From DASRFA01 sp035651755 (GTDB taxonomy: Bacteria > Desulfobacterota > Binatia > UBA12015), in the NCBI GenBank assembly GCA_035651755.1, contig DASRFA010000007.1, forward strand, positions 124,001-188,000: DNA of 64,000 nucleotides. Reading direction: 5' to 3'. The translations under genes and the position numbers were made by a program. Shown here piece after piece: positions 52,977 to 61,720 of this stretch; the stretch's first letter is position 1; each line of letters opens with the position of its first letter. Below the pieces are notes generated by a model that saw only the letters and a list, made by a program, of their open reading frames with translations, did not search any database and was not told the origin of the DNA.

Positions 52977-53753
52977 GTGAGCGGCGCCCCGCGCGCGTCC
53001 GGCCGCGCAGCGCGGCCGGCGGACTTCAAGCGCATCGCGCATCGCGGCGCCTCCGCGGAGTGCCCGGAGAACACGCTCGCGGCCTTCCGCCGGGCGATGG
53101 AGCTCGGCGCGGCGATGATCGAGTGCGATCTCCAGTTGACGGCCGACGGGCACGTCGTCGTCTTCCACGACTGGACGCTCGAGCGCACGACGACCGGCGC
53201 GGGGCTCGTGCGCGAGCGCTCGCTCGCCGACGTGCAGGCGCTCGACGCCGGATCGTGGCGCGATCCGCGCTTCGCCGGCGAGGCCGTCCCGACGCTTCCG
53301 CAGATCCTCGACGCGACCGACGGCCGCGTCGAGCTGAACCTCGAGCTCAAGAGCGAGCGCGACGACGGCCGCCTGGTTCTGACCGCGATGGCGGAGGTCA
53401 CGCGCCATCGCGCGCTCGACCGCGTCCTCTTCTCGTCGTTTCACATGGGCCTGCTGGCGCGCGTGCGCGACGCCTCGCCGCACGCCGCGATCGCGGTGCT
53501 GTGGAGCGGCCCGCCGTTCGAGGACGCGTTCCGGTCGGCCGAGGAGCTCGCCGCCGTCGCGCTCCATCCGCGCGCCGACTGCATCACGCCGGAGCTCGTC
53601 GCCGAAGCGCACGCGCGCGGGCTCGCGGTGAACGTCTGGACCGTGAACTCGGTCGTGCGGATGGTCGATCTCGTGCAGATGGGCGTCGACGGGATCATCA
53701 GCGACCATCCGGGTCGGTTGCTCGAGGCGCGCGCCCGGCTGCTCGGCGCCTGA
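52977..53753 (+). CDS. Glycerophosphodiester phosphodiesterase
   Basis: Hydrolyses glycerophosphodiesters to glycerol 3-phosphate. The 258-residue TIM-barrel protein has the GDPD signature IAHRGASAECPENTLAAFRR with the catalytic His, IECDLQLTADGHVVVFHDW (metal Glu/Asp and the second His), ELNLELKS and NVWTVNS, WTVN being the C-terminal family motif. No signal peptide, so cytoplasmic. GTG at 52977. Divergent from prmA with 84 bases between. Name ugpQ/glpQ not decided. Confidence 0.93.
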   Translation: MSGAPRASGRAARPADFKRIAHRGASAECPENTLAAFRRAMELGAAMIECDLQLTADGHVVVFHDWTLERTTTGAGLVRERSLADVQALDAGSWRDPRFAGEAVPTLPQILDATDGRVELNLELKSERDDGRLVLTAMAEVTRHRALDRVLFSSFHMGLLARVRDASPHAAIAVLWSGPPFEDAFRSAEELAAVALHPRADCITPELVAEAHARGLAVNVWTVNSVVRMVDLVQMGVDGIISDHPGRLLEARARLLGA

Positions 53754-53854
53754 ACGGAAGCCGGTCGACGTCCCGTCCGGGGCGAGTTGACTGGCGTCCG
53801 CGTTTCCCCGAAGTACGTTGGGCCATGCCACCCGAAGGGGGGTGACGATCTTTC

Positions 53855-54052
53855 ATGCCGGGAGTCAGGGTCAAGGAGAACGAGCCGATCGAGAGCGCCA
53901 TCCGGCGTTTCAAGAAGCAGTGCGAGAAGGCGGGGATCCTGTCCGAGCTGCGGAAGCGCGAGCACTACGAGAAGCCGAGTGTCAAGCGCAAGAAGAAAGC
54001 GCTGGCCGCGCGCAAGCGCGCGCTGAGGCGCGCCGTCCGAAGCCAGGGGTGA
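53855..54052 (+). CDS. rpsU: 30S ribosomal protein S21
   Basis: A 65-residue basic protein of the small subunit. It shows the S21 pattern: VRVKENEPIESAIRRFKKQC, then ILSELRKREHYEKPSVKRKK and a very basic C-terminal helix. ATG at 53855, GGGGTGA upstream. It begins the rpsU-dnaG macromolecular synthesis region; the yqeY gene often placed between is absent. Confidence 0.96.
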   Translation: MPGVRVKENEPIESAIRRFKKQCEKAGILSELRKREHYEKPSVKRKKKALAARKRALRRAVRSQG

Positions 54053-54056
54053 ATCG

Positions 54057-54182
54057 ATGAAGCTCGCGACCGGTGTGCCCACCCGCGTCTCCGCGCGGGA
54101 GGCGCGCCGGTTCGGCGAGCCGCGCGCGACGGCCGGCCGTTCGGCCGCGACCGCGTCACGCACCGAGGACGGGCTGCGATGA
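54057..54182 (+). CDS. Possible 41-residue peptide between rpsU and dnaG
   Basis: An ATG at 54057, eight bases after an AGGGG, opens a 41-codon frame whose TGA overlaps the dnaG ATG (ATGA). The product is Arg/Ala-rich without recognised similarity (MKLATGVPTRVSAREARR and so on). The coupling to dnaG is the only support; it may be a leader that sets dnaG translation or chance. Confidence 0.3.
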   Translation: MKLATGVPTRVSAREARRFGEPRATAGRSAATASRTEDGLR

Positions 54183-56047
54183 TCCCGCAGCCCGTCCTCG
54201 AGGAGATCCGCCGCCGGATCGACCTCGCCGCGCTGATCTCCGAGCACGTCGCGCTCAAGAAGAGCGGGCGCGGCTTCATCGGTCTCTGCCCGTTCCACGC
54301 CGAGAAGACGCCGTCCTTCCACGTCGATCCCGAGCGCGGCTTCTTCCACTGCTTCGGCTGCAACGCCGGCGGGAACGCCTTCACGTTTCTCGTCCGCACG
54401 ACCGGGGTGTCGTTTCCGGAAGCGGTCCGGACGCTCGCGGCGCGCGCCGGCGTGATCGTGCCCGAGGCGCGCGCGAGCGAAGGCCTCGAGCGCCTCGCGC
54501 GCACGAATGCGCTCGCCGCCGAGCTCTTCGCCGTGGTCCTGCACGAGAGCCGGCTCGGCGAGCCGGGTCGCGCCTACCTCGCGCAGCGCGGCATCTCGCT
54601 CGAGACCGCGCGCCGCTTCCAGCTCGGCTTCGCGCCCGCCACCGGCTGGATCGAGAAGCTCGTCGCGCGCGGCCTCACCGAGGGGGACGTGCGCGCCGTC
54701 GGCCTTGCCAGCCCGAGCTCGAGCGGGCGCGGGGTCTACGGCCTCTTCCGCGATCGCCTCGTGTTCCCGATCCGCGACCTCGGCGGGCGCGTGATCGCGT
54801 TCGGCGGGCGCGAGATCGCGGCGGGCCGCGGCCCGAAGTACCTGAACTCCCCGGAGTCGCCGCTCTACCGCAAGGGGCATCACCTCTACGGGCTCGGGGA
54901 GGCGCGCGACGCGATTCGCGAGCGCGGCCGGCTCGTCCTGGTCGAGGGCTACATGGACGTGATCTCCCTCGCGCAGGTCGGCGTCGCGCACGTCGCGGGC
55001 GTGCTCGGAACCGCGCTCACCGTCGACCAGCTCCGGCTCGCGCGTCGCTTCGCGGAGGACGTGATCGTTTGCTTCGACGGCGACGAAGCGGGCCGGCGCG
55101 CCGCGCTGCGCGCGTTCCCGCTCTACGTCGACGAGGTCGACCTGTGGCCGCGCGCGGTCTTCCTGCCCGCCGGCGAGGATCCCGACAGCCTCGCGCGGAG
55201 CGGGGGCGCGGCGGCGGTCGAGGCGGCGCTGGCGCGGCAGGTCACGCTGCTCGACTTCTATCTTGACAACCTGGTCGGCGAGGGCGGGGCCGACCGGACC
55301 GCTCGCGCCGCCGGCCGCCTCGCGGAGCTGCTCGCCCGCGTCCGCGACCCGATCGTGCGCGACAAGCTCGTGCGCGGCGCTGCCGGCCGCCTCGGGATCT
55401 CGGAGGAGGCGCTCCGGCAGTCCGCGCGCGCGCGGACGCAGACCGCAGGCGCGCCGCGCCCCGCAGCCGGCGCGGCTCTCGACGCCCGTCAGGCGGAGCC
55501 GGCGACGACCCCCTGGCGTGGCGGGGTGAGCCGTCGCTTCTCGGCCGAGGCGGAGCTCGTCGAGCTCCTTCTGTGCGACCCGACGACCGCCGAGCGCGCG
55601 CGGCGCGAGGGGGCCGTCGCCGAGATCGGCGATCCGGACCTCCGGCGCCTCGCGGAGCGCGTCCTCGCGCGCCGCGCGGAGGCGGACCTCTTCGACGCGA
55701 GCGAGCTCCTCGGCGAGCTCCCGCGCGCGATGGCGGAGCGCGTCGTGCGGCGTCTCTCCGCCGGGTCCTCGAGCGACGAGACGCGCCGCGCGGGCGAGGA
55801 GTGGTTCGCACGGCGCGCCGAGCGCCGCGCCCGAGCGGAGCGCATGGCGGTCGTGGCGCGACTCCGGAAGGCGGAGGCGTCGGGAGATCGAGAAGGGGCC
55901 GCGCGCGCGCTCGCGGAGATCGGCGCGGGCCGCCGGCCGGAAGCGGCGGAACAGAGGCGAGCTGCCGGGCACGAGGAGGACGCGCCCGGCGGGGCCGTCG
56001 AGACGCCGCCCTCCGAGCGACCGGCGACACCGCCGCCCGAACGCTGA
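54179..56047 (+). CDS. dnaG: DNA primase
   Basis: Makes RNA primers for DNA replication. The 622-residue product has the CHC2 zinc site (Cys37, His40, Cys58, Cys61 in LCPFHAEKTPSF and FFHCFGCNAGG), the DnaG catalytic core with VLVEGYMDV (Glu256) and CFDGDEAGRRA (Asp300, Asp302) of the Toprim domain, and a helical C-terminal DnaB-interaction region that is Ala/Arg/Glu-rich. ATG at 54179. In this genome it follows rpsU, and the tRNA(CAT) plus the island come next rather than rpoD. Confidence 0.96.
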   Translation: MIPQPVLEEIRRRIDLAALISEHVALKKSGRGFIGLCPFHAEKTPSFHVDPERGFFHCFGCNAGGNAFTFLVRTTGVSFPEAVRTLAARAGVIVPEARASEGLERLARTNALAAELFAVVLHESRLGEPGRAYLAQRGISLETARRFQLGFAPATGWIEKLVARGLTEGDVRAVGLASPSSSGRGVYGLFRDRLVFPIRDLGGRVIAFGGREIAAGRGPKYLNSPESPLYRKGHHLYGLGEARDAIRERGRLVLVEGYMDVISLAQVGVAHVAGVLGTALTVDQLRLARRFAEDVIVCFDGDEAGRRAALRAFPLYVDEVDLWPRAVFLPAGEDPDSLARSGGAAAVEAALARQVTLLDFYLDNLVGEGGADRTARAAGRLAELLARVRDPIVRDKLVRGAAGRLGISEEALRQSARARTQTAGAPRPAAGAALDARQAEPATTPWRGGVSRRFSAEAELVELLLCDPTTAERARREGAVAEIGDPDLRRLAERVLARRAEADLFDASELLGELPRAMAERVVRRLSAGSSSDETRRAGEEWFARRAERRARAERMAVVARLRKAEASGDREGAARALAEIGAGRRPEAAEQRRAAGHEEDAPGGAVETPPSERPATPPPER

Positions 56048-56118
56048 GCACGAGGACCGGGGCGGGCTGCATTTGCGGCGCGCTTCGAAATCGGCGAGCG
56101 TGGGCGACCGGGGGATGC

Positions 56119-56192
56119 GGGCCCGTAGCTCAGTTGGTCAGAGCGGCCGGCTCATAACCGGTTGGTCCCAGGTTCGAGGCCTGGCGGGCCCA
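56119..56192 (+). tRNA. tRNA with CAT anticodon (Met, or Ile2)
   Basis: A full cloverleaf of 74 bases: acceptor GGGCCCG with CGGGCCC, D-arm GCTC/GAGC, anticodon loop CTCATAA (CAT), T-arm CCAGG/CCTGG, discriminator A, no encoded CCA. CAT may be elongator Met or lysidine-modified Ile2. Its 3' part, 56151-56192, is duplicated exactly at 61766-61807. Confidence 0.95.
56151..56192 (+). repeat. attL-like 42-base direct repeat (tRNA 3' end)
   Basis: The last 42 bases of the tRNA, from the anticodon loop to the discriminator base, recur without change at 61766-61807. Just before and after the repeat the sequences differ, so its limits are sharp. This is the arrangement expected when an element integrates in a tRNA 3' end and restores it. 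Confidence 0.85.
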
Positions 56193-56293
56193 CTGGAAAA
56201 TCAAGGGGTTAGCGGAGCGGTAGGAGCGCGGGGAGGGGCCCTCGTGAACGTTCCGCGAATGTTTTTCGGGCGTCAAGTATGGGTCCATGGGGT

Positions 56294-56664
56294 TCAGAGG
56301 GAGGACGCTCTGGCGTCCCGCCGGTTCTCGGCGAGGTAGGCTTCGAGGGGGTCGATCGCCTCAACCTGAAAGAGCGCGCTCGTCTGTCCGTAGGGCGACG
56401 AAAGGATGACGAGCTCGCCGCCGGTCGTCGCGGTGCACGGTCGGAGCGCCCGCAACATCTCGACGTCGGTTGGCCTGCCATCCGTGCTCACGAAGAACGC
56501 AAGCTCACCCACGACTGCGACCTTGACGGCGCGGAGGAAGACCGTCCACGACCTCCACGTCGAGAGATCGCGGAAAGCGGGTAGCCCGCCGAACAGCGCG
56601 GGTCGGCGAGGGCGTCGAGGATGGAGAACGTGCGGACGGAGCGGCGGGCTGCGGCGTGGCTCAC
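56294..56664 (-). pseudogene. Terminase large subunit remnant, left copy
   Basis: Begins with GTG at 56664 overlapping the upstream stop, reading MSHAAARRSVRTFSILDALA. A one-base shift near 56606 then joins LFGGLPAFRDLSTWRSWTVF, and the frame continues to GGELVILSSPYGQTSALFQV and EAYLAENRRDA before the stop at 56294. The first part matches the N-terminus of the right copy; the end resembles the terminase strand around the ATPase (SSPYG). The Walker A region is missing, so a large internal deletion has occurred. Confidence 0.6.
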
Positions 56665-56929
56665 GTCACGTCGTAGCCGGCCGCGGTCCAGTCGAGGTTG
56701 CCGAGATCCTCCCGACGTCGGCCCGCTGCTGGTACGCGTACGCCCGCAGTCGGACAGGCCGCCCGTCCCTCGCGACGCAGTCGATCGACGCCGCGAATTC
56801 AAGGCGGGTATCGCCATCGGTCTGCACGCGGTCGGTGGGTTCGAACGCGGCAGCTTCGACCGCCTCCACCGCCTCGCGGCCGACGATGTCGATCGCCGCC
56901 TCGCGCGTGAGGGGTCCCTTCGTGCTCAT
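56661..56929 (-). pseudogene. Small phage-like protein, frameshifted
   Basis: ATG at 56929 gives MSTKGPLTREAAIDIVGREA and continues to RLRAYAYQQRADV. A one-base shift there would continue as EDLGNLDWTAAGYDVT with a stop at 56661 overlapping the terminase GTG (GTGA). It lies between the two module genes in the left copy only; no counterpart is seen in the right copy. Family unknown. Confidence 0.5.
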
Positions 56930-57464
56930 GGTCCGTCCTCCCGCTCCGCTCGCTCCTCGCCGCCAGCGCTGGCCTCGGTGGCCGTCGCGGGCACGCTCTC
57001 GGCCTGGCCATCCGCGCCGGCAGCGGCGGGAGTCTCCTCGCCCGGCGTGTTGGCCCCTTCTACTTCGTCGCGAGGTAGCTCGTGACGTCGGGTGCCTCGC
57101 GTACACGGCGCCGCAGCCCGAGGTCCGTGAGCAGCCCGCGGAGCGTGGACACCAGCGCGTTCCTATCGCGGACGGCCGGCAGCACGGCTCGCGTGCGCTT
57201 GTTGATGAGCGTCGGCTGCGAGAGGAGCCAGGCGTCGACGCTGTCGAGGATGCGCTTCGTCGTCACCGCCTCCTCGACGAGGGGCCAGTTCCTGCGTCGT
57301 CACGGCGTCGTGGCCGCCCACGTCCGCGATCAGGTCGACCCGCCAGCCGGCCAATGCCTTCGCGACCGTGGTGCGCTGGTCGGGCGCTCGCTTATCAGGG
57401 TGGATGCCCGCTTCAGGGCTCTCGCGCCGGGGTCTGCCGTGCGGAAAGCGTTTCCTCGTGACAT
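56926..57464 (-). pseudogene. Terminase-small-subunit-like protein, left copy, frameshifted
   Basis: Pieces in successive frames read GNAFRTADPGARALKR, then TTVAKALAGWRVDLIADVGG, then TTKRILDSVDAWLLSQPTLI and RTRAVLPAVRDRNAL, LGLRRRVREAPDVTSYLATK, and a Glu/Ala-rich tail ending GGEERAEREDGP just at the ATG of the next gene. The right copy at 59.3-59.7 kb has the same order (LDSVDAYLL, KKRALASVVRERAAL, VPTFGSYLAEKY). At least three single-base losses break it. By position it may be the small terminase subunit. Confidence 0.55.
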
Positions 57465-57633
57465 CCGCCCGGCTTCAACGCGCTCGCCTCGCCTTCGGCC
57501 CGCGTTGGGACGTCATCGCGAAGAGCCTTGCGGCGCAAAGGGTTTGGCCCGCTACCCGGACGCGCAATCCGATGCGTTTTCGATCGAAAGGAACTGACCG
57601 GAAAGGCCGCTACGGGCGCGTTCGTTCAGGATT
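57465..57633. other. Gap in the island
   Basis: 169 bases with no supported gene between the left packaging module and the metallopeptidase-like gene. Confidence 0.3.
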
Positions 57634-58814
57634 TCATTGGCAAATGTTCTTGAGATTAGGATTCGGTCCGCCGCCCCATGCGGTTCCGTATGGATTGCAT
57701 CCACTCCCTGGGGAATCTAGTCGTGCCGGTTCGATGGTTGTGTACCGCACCGGGTAGCCACTTCCGTTCGGATCGAGAATATCCAGTGCGTAGCAGGCGC
57801 TCGGGATCGCTACGACCTTGAAGCAATTGTACGATCCTCCGCATGCGTCCCAAAGGCCGCCGGCATAGTAGAAGGAACAACTGCCAACACAGCAGAACCC
57901 CCCGACAAGCAACTTCCGTCACCTAGACATACCCCGGAAATGCCTGGTGTACCGGACCAGCATATAGAGCCCGGTGCTTTACCGGCACAAGGGCTCTGCT
58001 CGCATATGTTGCTCTTCTGGTTGCAGGTCTGGCCGCTGGGGCATCCCTTGATGAACCGTAGCTGCGGCGGATCGTCCGACCGCACATCCAGAGCCTCGCA
58101 CGGTGCGAGTGGTCGGCAGGTACCGGAGTTGCCGACCGCGTTATCTATGCAAGCGAGTTCGCAGCCCTGTCCCGTCGGACATTGCGTCGCCCCTTTAACG
58201 ACCTCGCCCTGGTCGTAGATGATCCGACCGCAGAGGCCCTTCGTCCGCCGGTATGTGTTCTCTGCCTTTACCGCCTTCGACTCGGTAACGTTGGCGAAGA
58301 ACGGACCGTCTGGCTTGCTCAGGTCCTTGACTCCCTTGCCGATGTCGAACGCGTGCGACAGCTCGTGACACAGGTTCGGGATGTCGGAGAGAATGACTCC
58401 GATCCGGCACAATTTGATGTCGCCGTCGCACGAAAAGGTGATCTTGGAATCCGTCCCCGTGCATCCCTCAGCGCATCGCGCGGGCGGCTGCGATCTCTGG
58501 CAAGGAAGACAGCGCTTTGCCCTTCTTTAGTTACCGTCGGTATTCGGATCGGGCACCGTGCCCTTGTCCGCAGCCGCGCCCTTTGCAAGCGTCACCACGT
58601 GCCTCGATCGGCGAAGGTGCCGGTAGATCGCCGCACACTTCGACCCCGATCCGGCGAGTTCGGAAAGTGCGGAATCGACCTGCGCAGCGAATACGGGATC
58701 GTCCGGCGCATCGATGACGACGAGGGCCTCCGCGGATTTGGGTCCCAGCAGCAGCACAACCGCAACCGCGACTAGACCACAGCTGAGGAGCCGCGTTTTT
58801 CTAGCTGGAAGCAT
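57634..58814 (-). pseudogene. Secreted Cys-rich HExxH (M91-like) metallopeptidase, broken
   Basis: The 5' part (ATG 58814) encodes a signal peptide (VAVAVVLLLGPKSAEA) and about 95 residues to a TAA at 58527. The same frame then continues with CTGTDSKITFSCDGDIKLCR and CHELSHAFDIGKGVKD, where HELSH (58353-58367) is a zinc-protease motif, and KAENTYRRTKGLCGR, which resembles the E-N-x-x-R pattern of M91 (NleD/Rhs toxin) proteases. A Cys-rich region with repeated CPTGQGC, CPSGQTC and GSC follows. At a run of six C (57898-57903) the frame shifts and the Cys-rich end continues to 57634. Lower GC than the neighbours. Confidence 0.6.
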
Positions 58815-59039
58815 GAATCGACTAAACCTAGCGCGAGACGATGGTCCACGGGCGGCTTTACCTCAAAACTGGACAAGGGTTGCCGATGCGCGCCACAGCA
58901 GACCCTGGCTGGTATGGCCCCGCGTCCCGTTGGTCAAGGTAAAACGGTTCCCTGCCCAGCCTCCGCCTCGTGCCTTCCCGTCGCTCTTCCTCACTCTATC
59001 GAGGCATCGTCGCGACGCCGGCCGGGTCGCTGCAGTTGC
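58815..59039. other. Gap in the island
   Basis: About 225 bases without a supported gene, between the metallopeptidase-like gene start and the right terminase remnant; it should hold the promoter of the former if it was ever expressed alone. Confidence 0.3.
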
Positions 59040-59256
59040 GCTGATATCGTGACCGAAAATGACTCAACGCAGTCGCGAATAGCAGGCAGCCGAAACGTGG
59101 CGAGGTCGTCGCTCGCGGCAGGCCGCACGTGGCGCGGAGGAAAGTGAGCCACGTGCGCCAGCTCGAGAGGTCGCGGAACGCCGGCAGCGCGCCGAAGAGA
59201 GCCCCGTCCTCGAGCGCGTCGAGGATCGTGAACGTGGGGACAGAACGGCGGCTCAC
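59040..59256 (-). pseudogene. Terminase large subunit N-terminal remnant, right copy
   Basis: GTG at 59256 overlaps the preceding stop and gives MSRRSVPTFTILDALEDG, LFGALPAFRDLSSWRTWLTF and LRATCGLP, then after a one-base shift ASDDLATFRLPAIRDC. This matches the start of the left copy and the N-terminal pattern of phage terminases (FLRAxxGLPxxxxxLAxFR). Similarity stops near 59050, so only about 70 of some 450-500 residues remain. The left end is approximate. Confidence 0.55.
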
Positions 59257-59657
59257 TGCTCCTCGCCCTCGGCGGCCTCGCCCGCGGGCCTCTCGTCGCC
59301 CTCGACGGCGGGGCTTCCTCGCTTCTCTCGCTTTCCTGCGCAGGCTGGCCGGTCCCGGTGTACTTCTCGGCGAGGTAGCTGCCGAACGTCGGCACCTCCC
59401 TGGCGCGGCGGTCCAGGCCGAGAGGCTTGCAGGCGGCGGGTCATGGCGTCGGCGAGCGCCGCCCGCTCGCGCACGACGGACGCGAGAGCGCGCTTCTTCC
59501 GATTGCTGATCCCGCTGCCGAGTTCGAGCAGGTAGGCGTCGACCGAATCGAGCATCAGCTTCTCGCGGACGACGAGGTCGACGATGGCCGCGCGCTGGGT
59601 CGAGAGGTCGGCGGCGCCGCCCAGGTCGGTGATCAAATCCGCGCGCCGCCGCGCCAA
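59253..59657 (-). pseudogene. Terminase-small-subunit-like protein, right copy
   Basis: An open frame of 134 codons that begins ARRRADLITDLGGAADLSTQ and REKLMLDSVDAYLLELGSGI, SNRKKRALASVVRERAALAD. After about residue 75 the homologous sequence (LGLDRRAREVPTFGSYLAEK) is in another frame, then the first frame resumes for the Glu-rich end (VEGDERPAGEAAEGEEQ). So two compensating single-base changes are likely. The N-terminus upstream of 59657 is unclear. Partner of the terminase remnant at 59256, with a 4-base overlap. Confidence 0.5.
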
Positions 59658-59892
59658 TTCGCGGTTTCCGGCTCGGTCCGACGCGAGGCCGTCCGCGTGG
59701 TCCGATCGGAGGACGTCTCACTCTCCGCTTCGGCTTCCGGATGACCTCCGCCTTCGCCTCCGCCACGACCACCCCCGCGATCTCTCGCCGCGGCGCTCCG
59801 CGCCAGATCTTACGCCGCTCGCATCGGCACTGCCGGTCGTGCTCACGCTGCACCGCCCCTGGCGCGACGGCACGCGCGCGCGCCTACATCGA
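59658..59892. other. Gap with remnant reading frame
   Basis: 235 bases. On the minus strand a basic stretch (CRCERRKIWRGAPRREIAGV and following) may be the remains of another small phage gene, but it is broken and too short to name. Confidence 0.3.
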
Positions 59893-60894
59893 TCACGGCT
59901 TGATCGGCGCGCGAACGTGGAACGGCGCGGCCGCGAAGGGGCTTGTCACCGTCGCGCCGTTCACGACGCAGGACTGGTCGGCTTGGTCGGCGGGATCGGG
60001 TCCAGGTCCCGTCGAGGCACCCCAGTAGTTGTTGGCCGCATTCAGCCCGGGGCTGCCGTTGTTTCCGATGCCGCAGTTCCCGTTCCCGCCTTCGTTCCCG
60101 AAGACGTTGTTCCCCGCGATCCCGCCCGACGAGCCAATGGCGAACAATCCGAACGAGGAGTTGCCGTAGATGCCGTTGCCGATCGCGCTGGCGGATTCCG
60201 AAAGATTGAAGCCTTGCCCGTCGTCGGATGTGACGTTGCCGCTGGCGACGCTCGTCCCCCCGACGTCGATCCCGGTGCGGTTCAGCGAGACCTGGTTCCT
60301 GCGCACCATGTCGCCCGGGCCATGCGCGAGAATCCCGACGGTCCACAGCAGGACCTGGTTCCCTTCGATCAGCGCGGAGTTGGGGACACTCGCCAGAATC
60401 CCCACTCCGGGCCCGGCCACCGAGCTGTCCGCGATGACCTGATCGCCCTTGATCGTGACGTCGTCCGCATCGATCTCGATGCCGCTGCCACCCGCGGCGT
60501 CGGGATTCGTCACCGTGAAGCCCTTCCCGGGGCTGCCCAGCTCGACGCGGCCGGCCGTGATGAGCACGTTCGTGCGGACCAGGAAGCCTCTCGCGTCGAT
60601 CACCGTCGAGGCGGCGCCGTCGCTCGAGGTCAGGGCGAGCGGCTTGCCGACGGCGACGAAGCAGTCGCAGCCGGGAGCGCCGCTCTCCCCGCGGTACGAG
60701 CCCGGCCCGACGACGACGTGGTCGCCGGCCGATGCGACATGGATGCCCCGCGTGATGGATCTGCACGGGGAAGCCTTGGAACCACAGCTCGCATCATCGG
60801 TGCCGTTGTTCGCGACGTACACCGTGCTCGCGTGAGCGGCGGATGCGAGAACGAAGGAGAGTGCGACCACGCACTGTCGGATCCTACGAGCCAT
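59893..60894 (-). CDS. Secreted right-handed beta-helix protein
   Basis: A 333-residue protein with a signal peptide (residues 1-23, VALSFVLASAAHAS). It begins VYVANNGTDDASCGSKASPC, then has repeated short strands with N/G turns (GIEIDADDVTIKGDQVI, NSALIEGNQVLLWTVGILAH, NGIYGNSSFGLFAIG), typical of parallel beta-helix (pectate lyase-like, NosD-type) proteins. It ends with NAANNYWGASTGPGPDP, the NYWG motif common in such proteins. ATG at 60894 with AGGAGGG upstream. The only intact gene of the island; substrate unknown, probably a polysaccharide. Confidence 0.85.
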   Translation of the reverse strand: MARRIRQCVVALSFVLASAAHASTVYVANNGTDDASCGSKASPCRSITRGIHVASAGDHVVVGPGSYRGESGAPGCDCFVAVGKPLALTSSDGAASTVIDARGFLVRTNVLITAGRVELGSPGKGFTVTNPDAAGGSGIEIDADDVTIKGDQVIADSSVAGPGVGILASVPNSALIEGNQVLLWTVGILAHGPGDMVRRNQVSLNRTGIDVGGTSVASGNVTSDDGQGFNLSESASAIGNGIYGNSSFGLFAIGSSGGIAGNNVFGNEGGNGNCGIGNNGSPGLNAANNYWGASTGPGPDPADQADQSCVVNGATVTSPFAAAPFHVRAPIKP

Positions 60895-60944
60895 CGCGTA
60901 TCCCTCCTGTCCGGATCGCGGCGGGCCGCGCGCCACCGATCCTC

Positions 60945-61390
60945 TTAGGATGATGCGCCGACTCGCGTCGCACGTAAATCGCGCATGGATTCGAGCGCCC
61001 GGTCGGCGCCGATGCCGAGCAGCAGGCCGATACCTTCCGCCGTGGCGGCAAGATGCATGCGGAGCGCGCCGAGCGCGACGTAGTGAGGGTCGCTGAGACC
61101 CCGCGACTCACTGCGCGCCCGATCGGGTCCCCCTCGCGAAACTGAAACGGAGCGCGGAGGGGCCCCCGACCGTCGTGACGAGGACCATGACGACCAAGGC
61201 ACCGTAGAGCGAATCGTCGACGATCCGCTTGCCATGGAGCGTGAGGTTGAGACCGACGCCCGCGAAAATGAGCGCCACCTTGCGCCGCGGCACCATTCCG
61301 ATCGCGATTGACAAGCGATCGAGGCCGCGATCCACGACGGCGAGCGCGCAAGCCTGCTTGCCGATGATCGCGACGAGAGTGAGCCTCTGC
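60945..61390 (-). pseudogene. C-terminal fragment of a CPA-type Na+/H+ antiporter
   Basis: The stretch LTLVAIIGKQACALAVVDRG, IAIGMVPRRKVALIFAGVGL and ALVVMVLVTTVGGPSALRFS matches the last membrane segments of monovalent cation/proton antiporters (the usual GMVPRGEVGLIFA is GMVPRRKVALIFA here, so conserved Gly-Glu is lost). No start or N-terminal helices are present. A further piece in another frame, to 60945 (RGLSDPHYVALGALRMHLAA), may be the remnant of the tail. Not functional. Confidence 0.5.
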
Positions 61391-61720
61391 TCCCAGCGCG
61401 AGGGTCGTCGGGTCGCCGACGCCGCTCCCGACGCTTCCGCCGACGCCGACCCGCACGCCGGCGGTAACGCCACGCTGCAGGCGATCGGAGCCAACCGGTT
61501 CGTCCTTTTTCGGGAGCGGACCAGCGACGTCGAGAGCACCATCAGCCGAATGCTGCGCGGCCCCCAGCCGGCCCGCGATCAGGGGGAGATCGACGAGTTC
61601 GCTCGACGCCACGCTCGGAAGGCTGGGCCGTGAATGTCTCGTGAATGAACTGCCGCCGAGGCGGGTTCGGCGGCGTTTGCGTGGGGCTCCTCCCCGAGGG
61701 GGAAAACCCAGGCAATCGCA

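Noticed and set aside
53787..53819. TTGACT upstream of rpsU as a promoter
   Set aside because: The only TA-rich candidate -10 (TACGTT) is 21 bases away; spacing is wrong, so I do not call it.
56193..56293. Integrase remnant beside attL
   Set aside because: Only 101 bases with no reading frame matching a tyrosine or serine recombinase.
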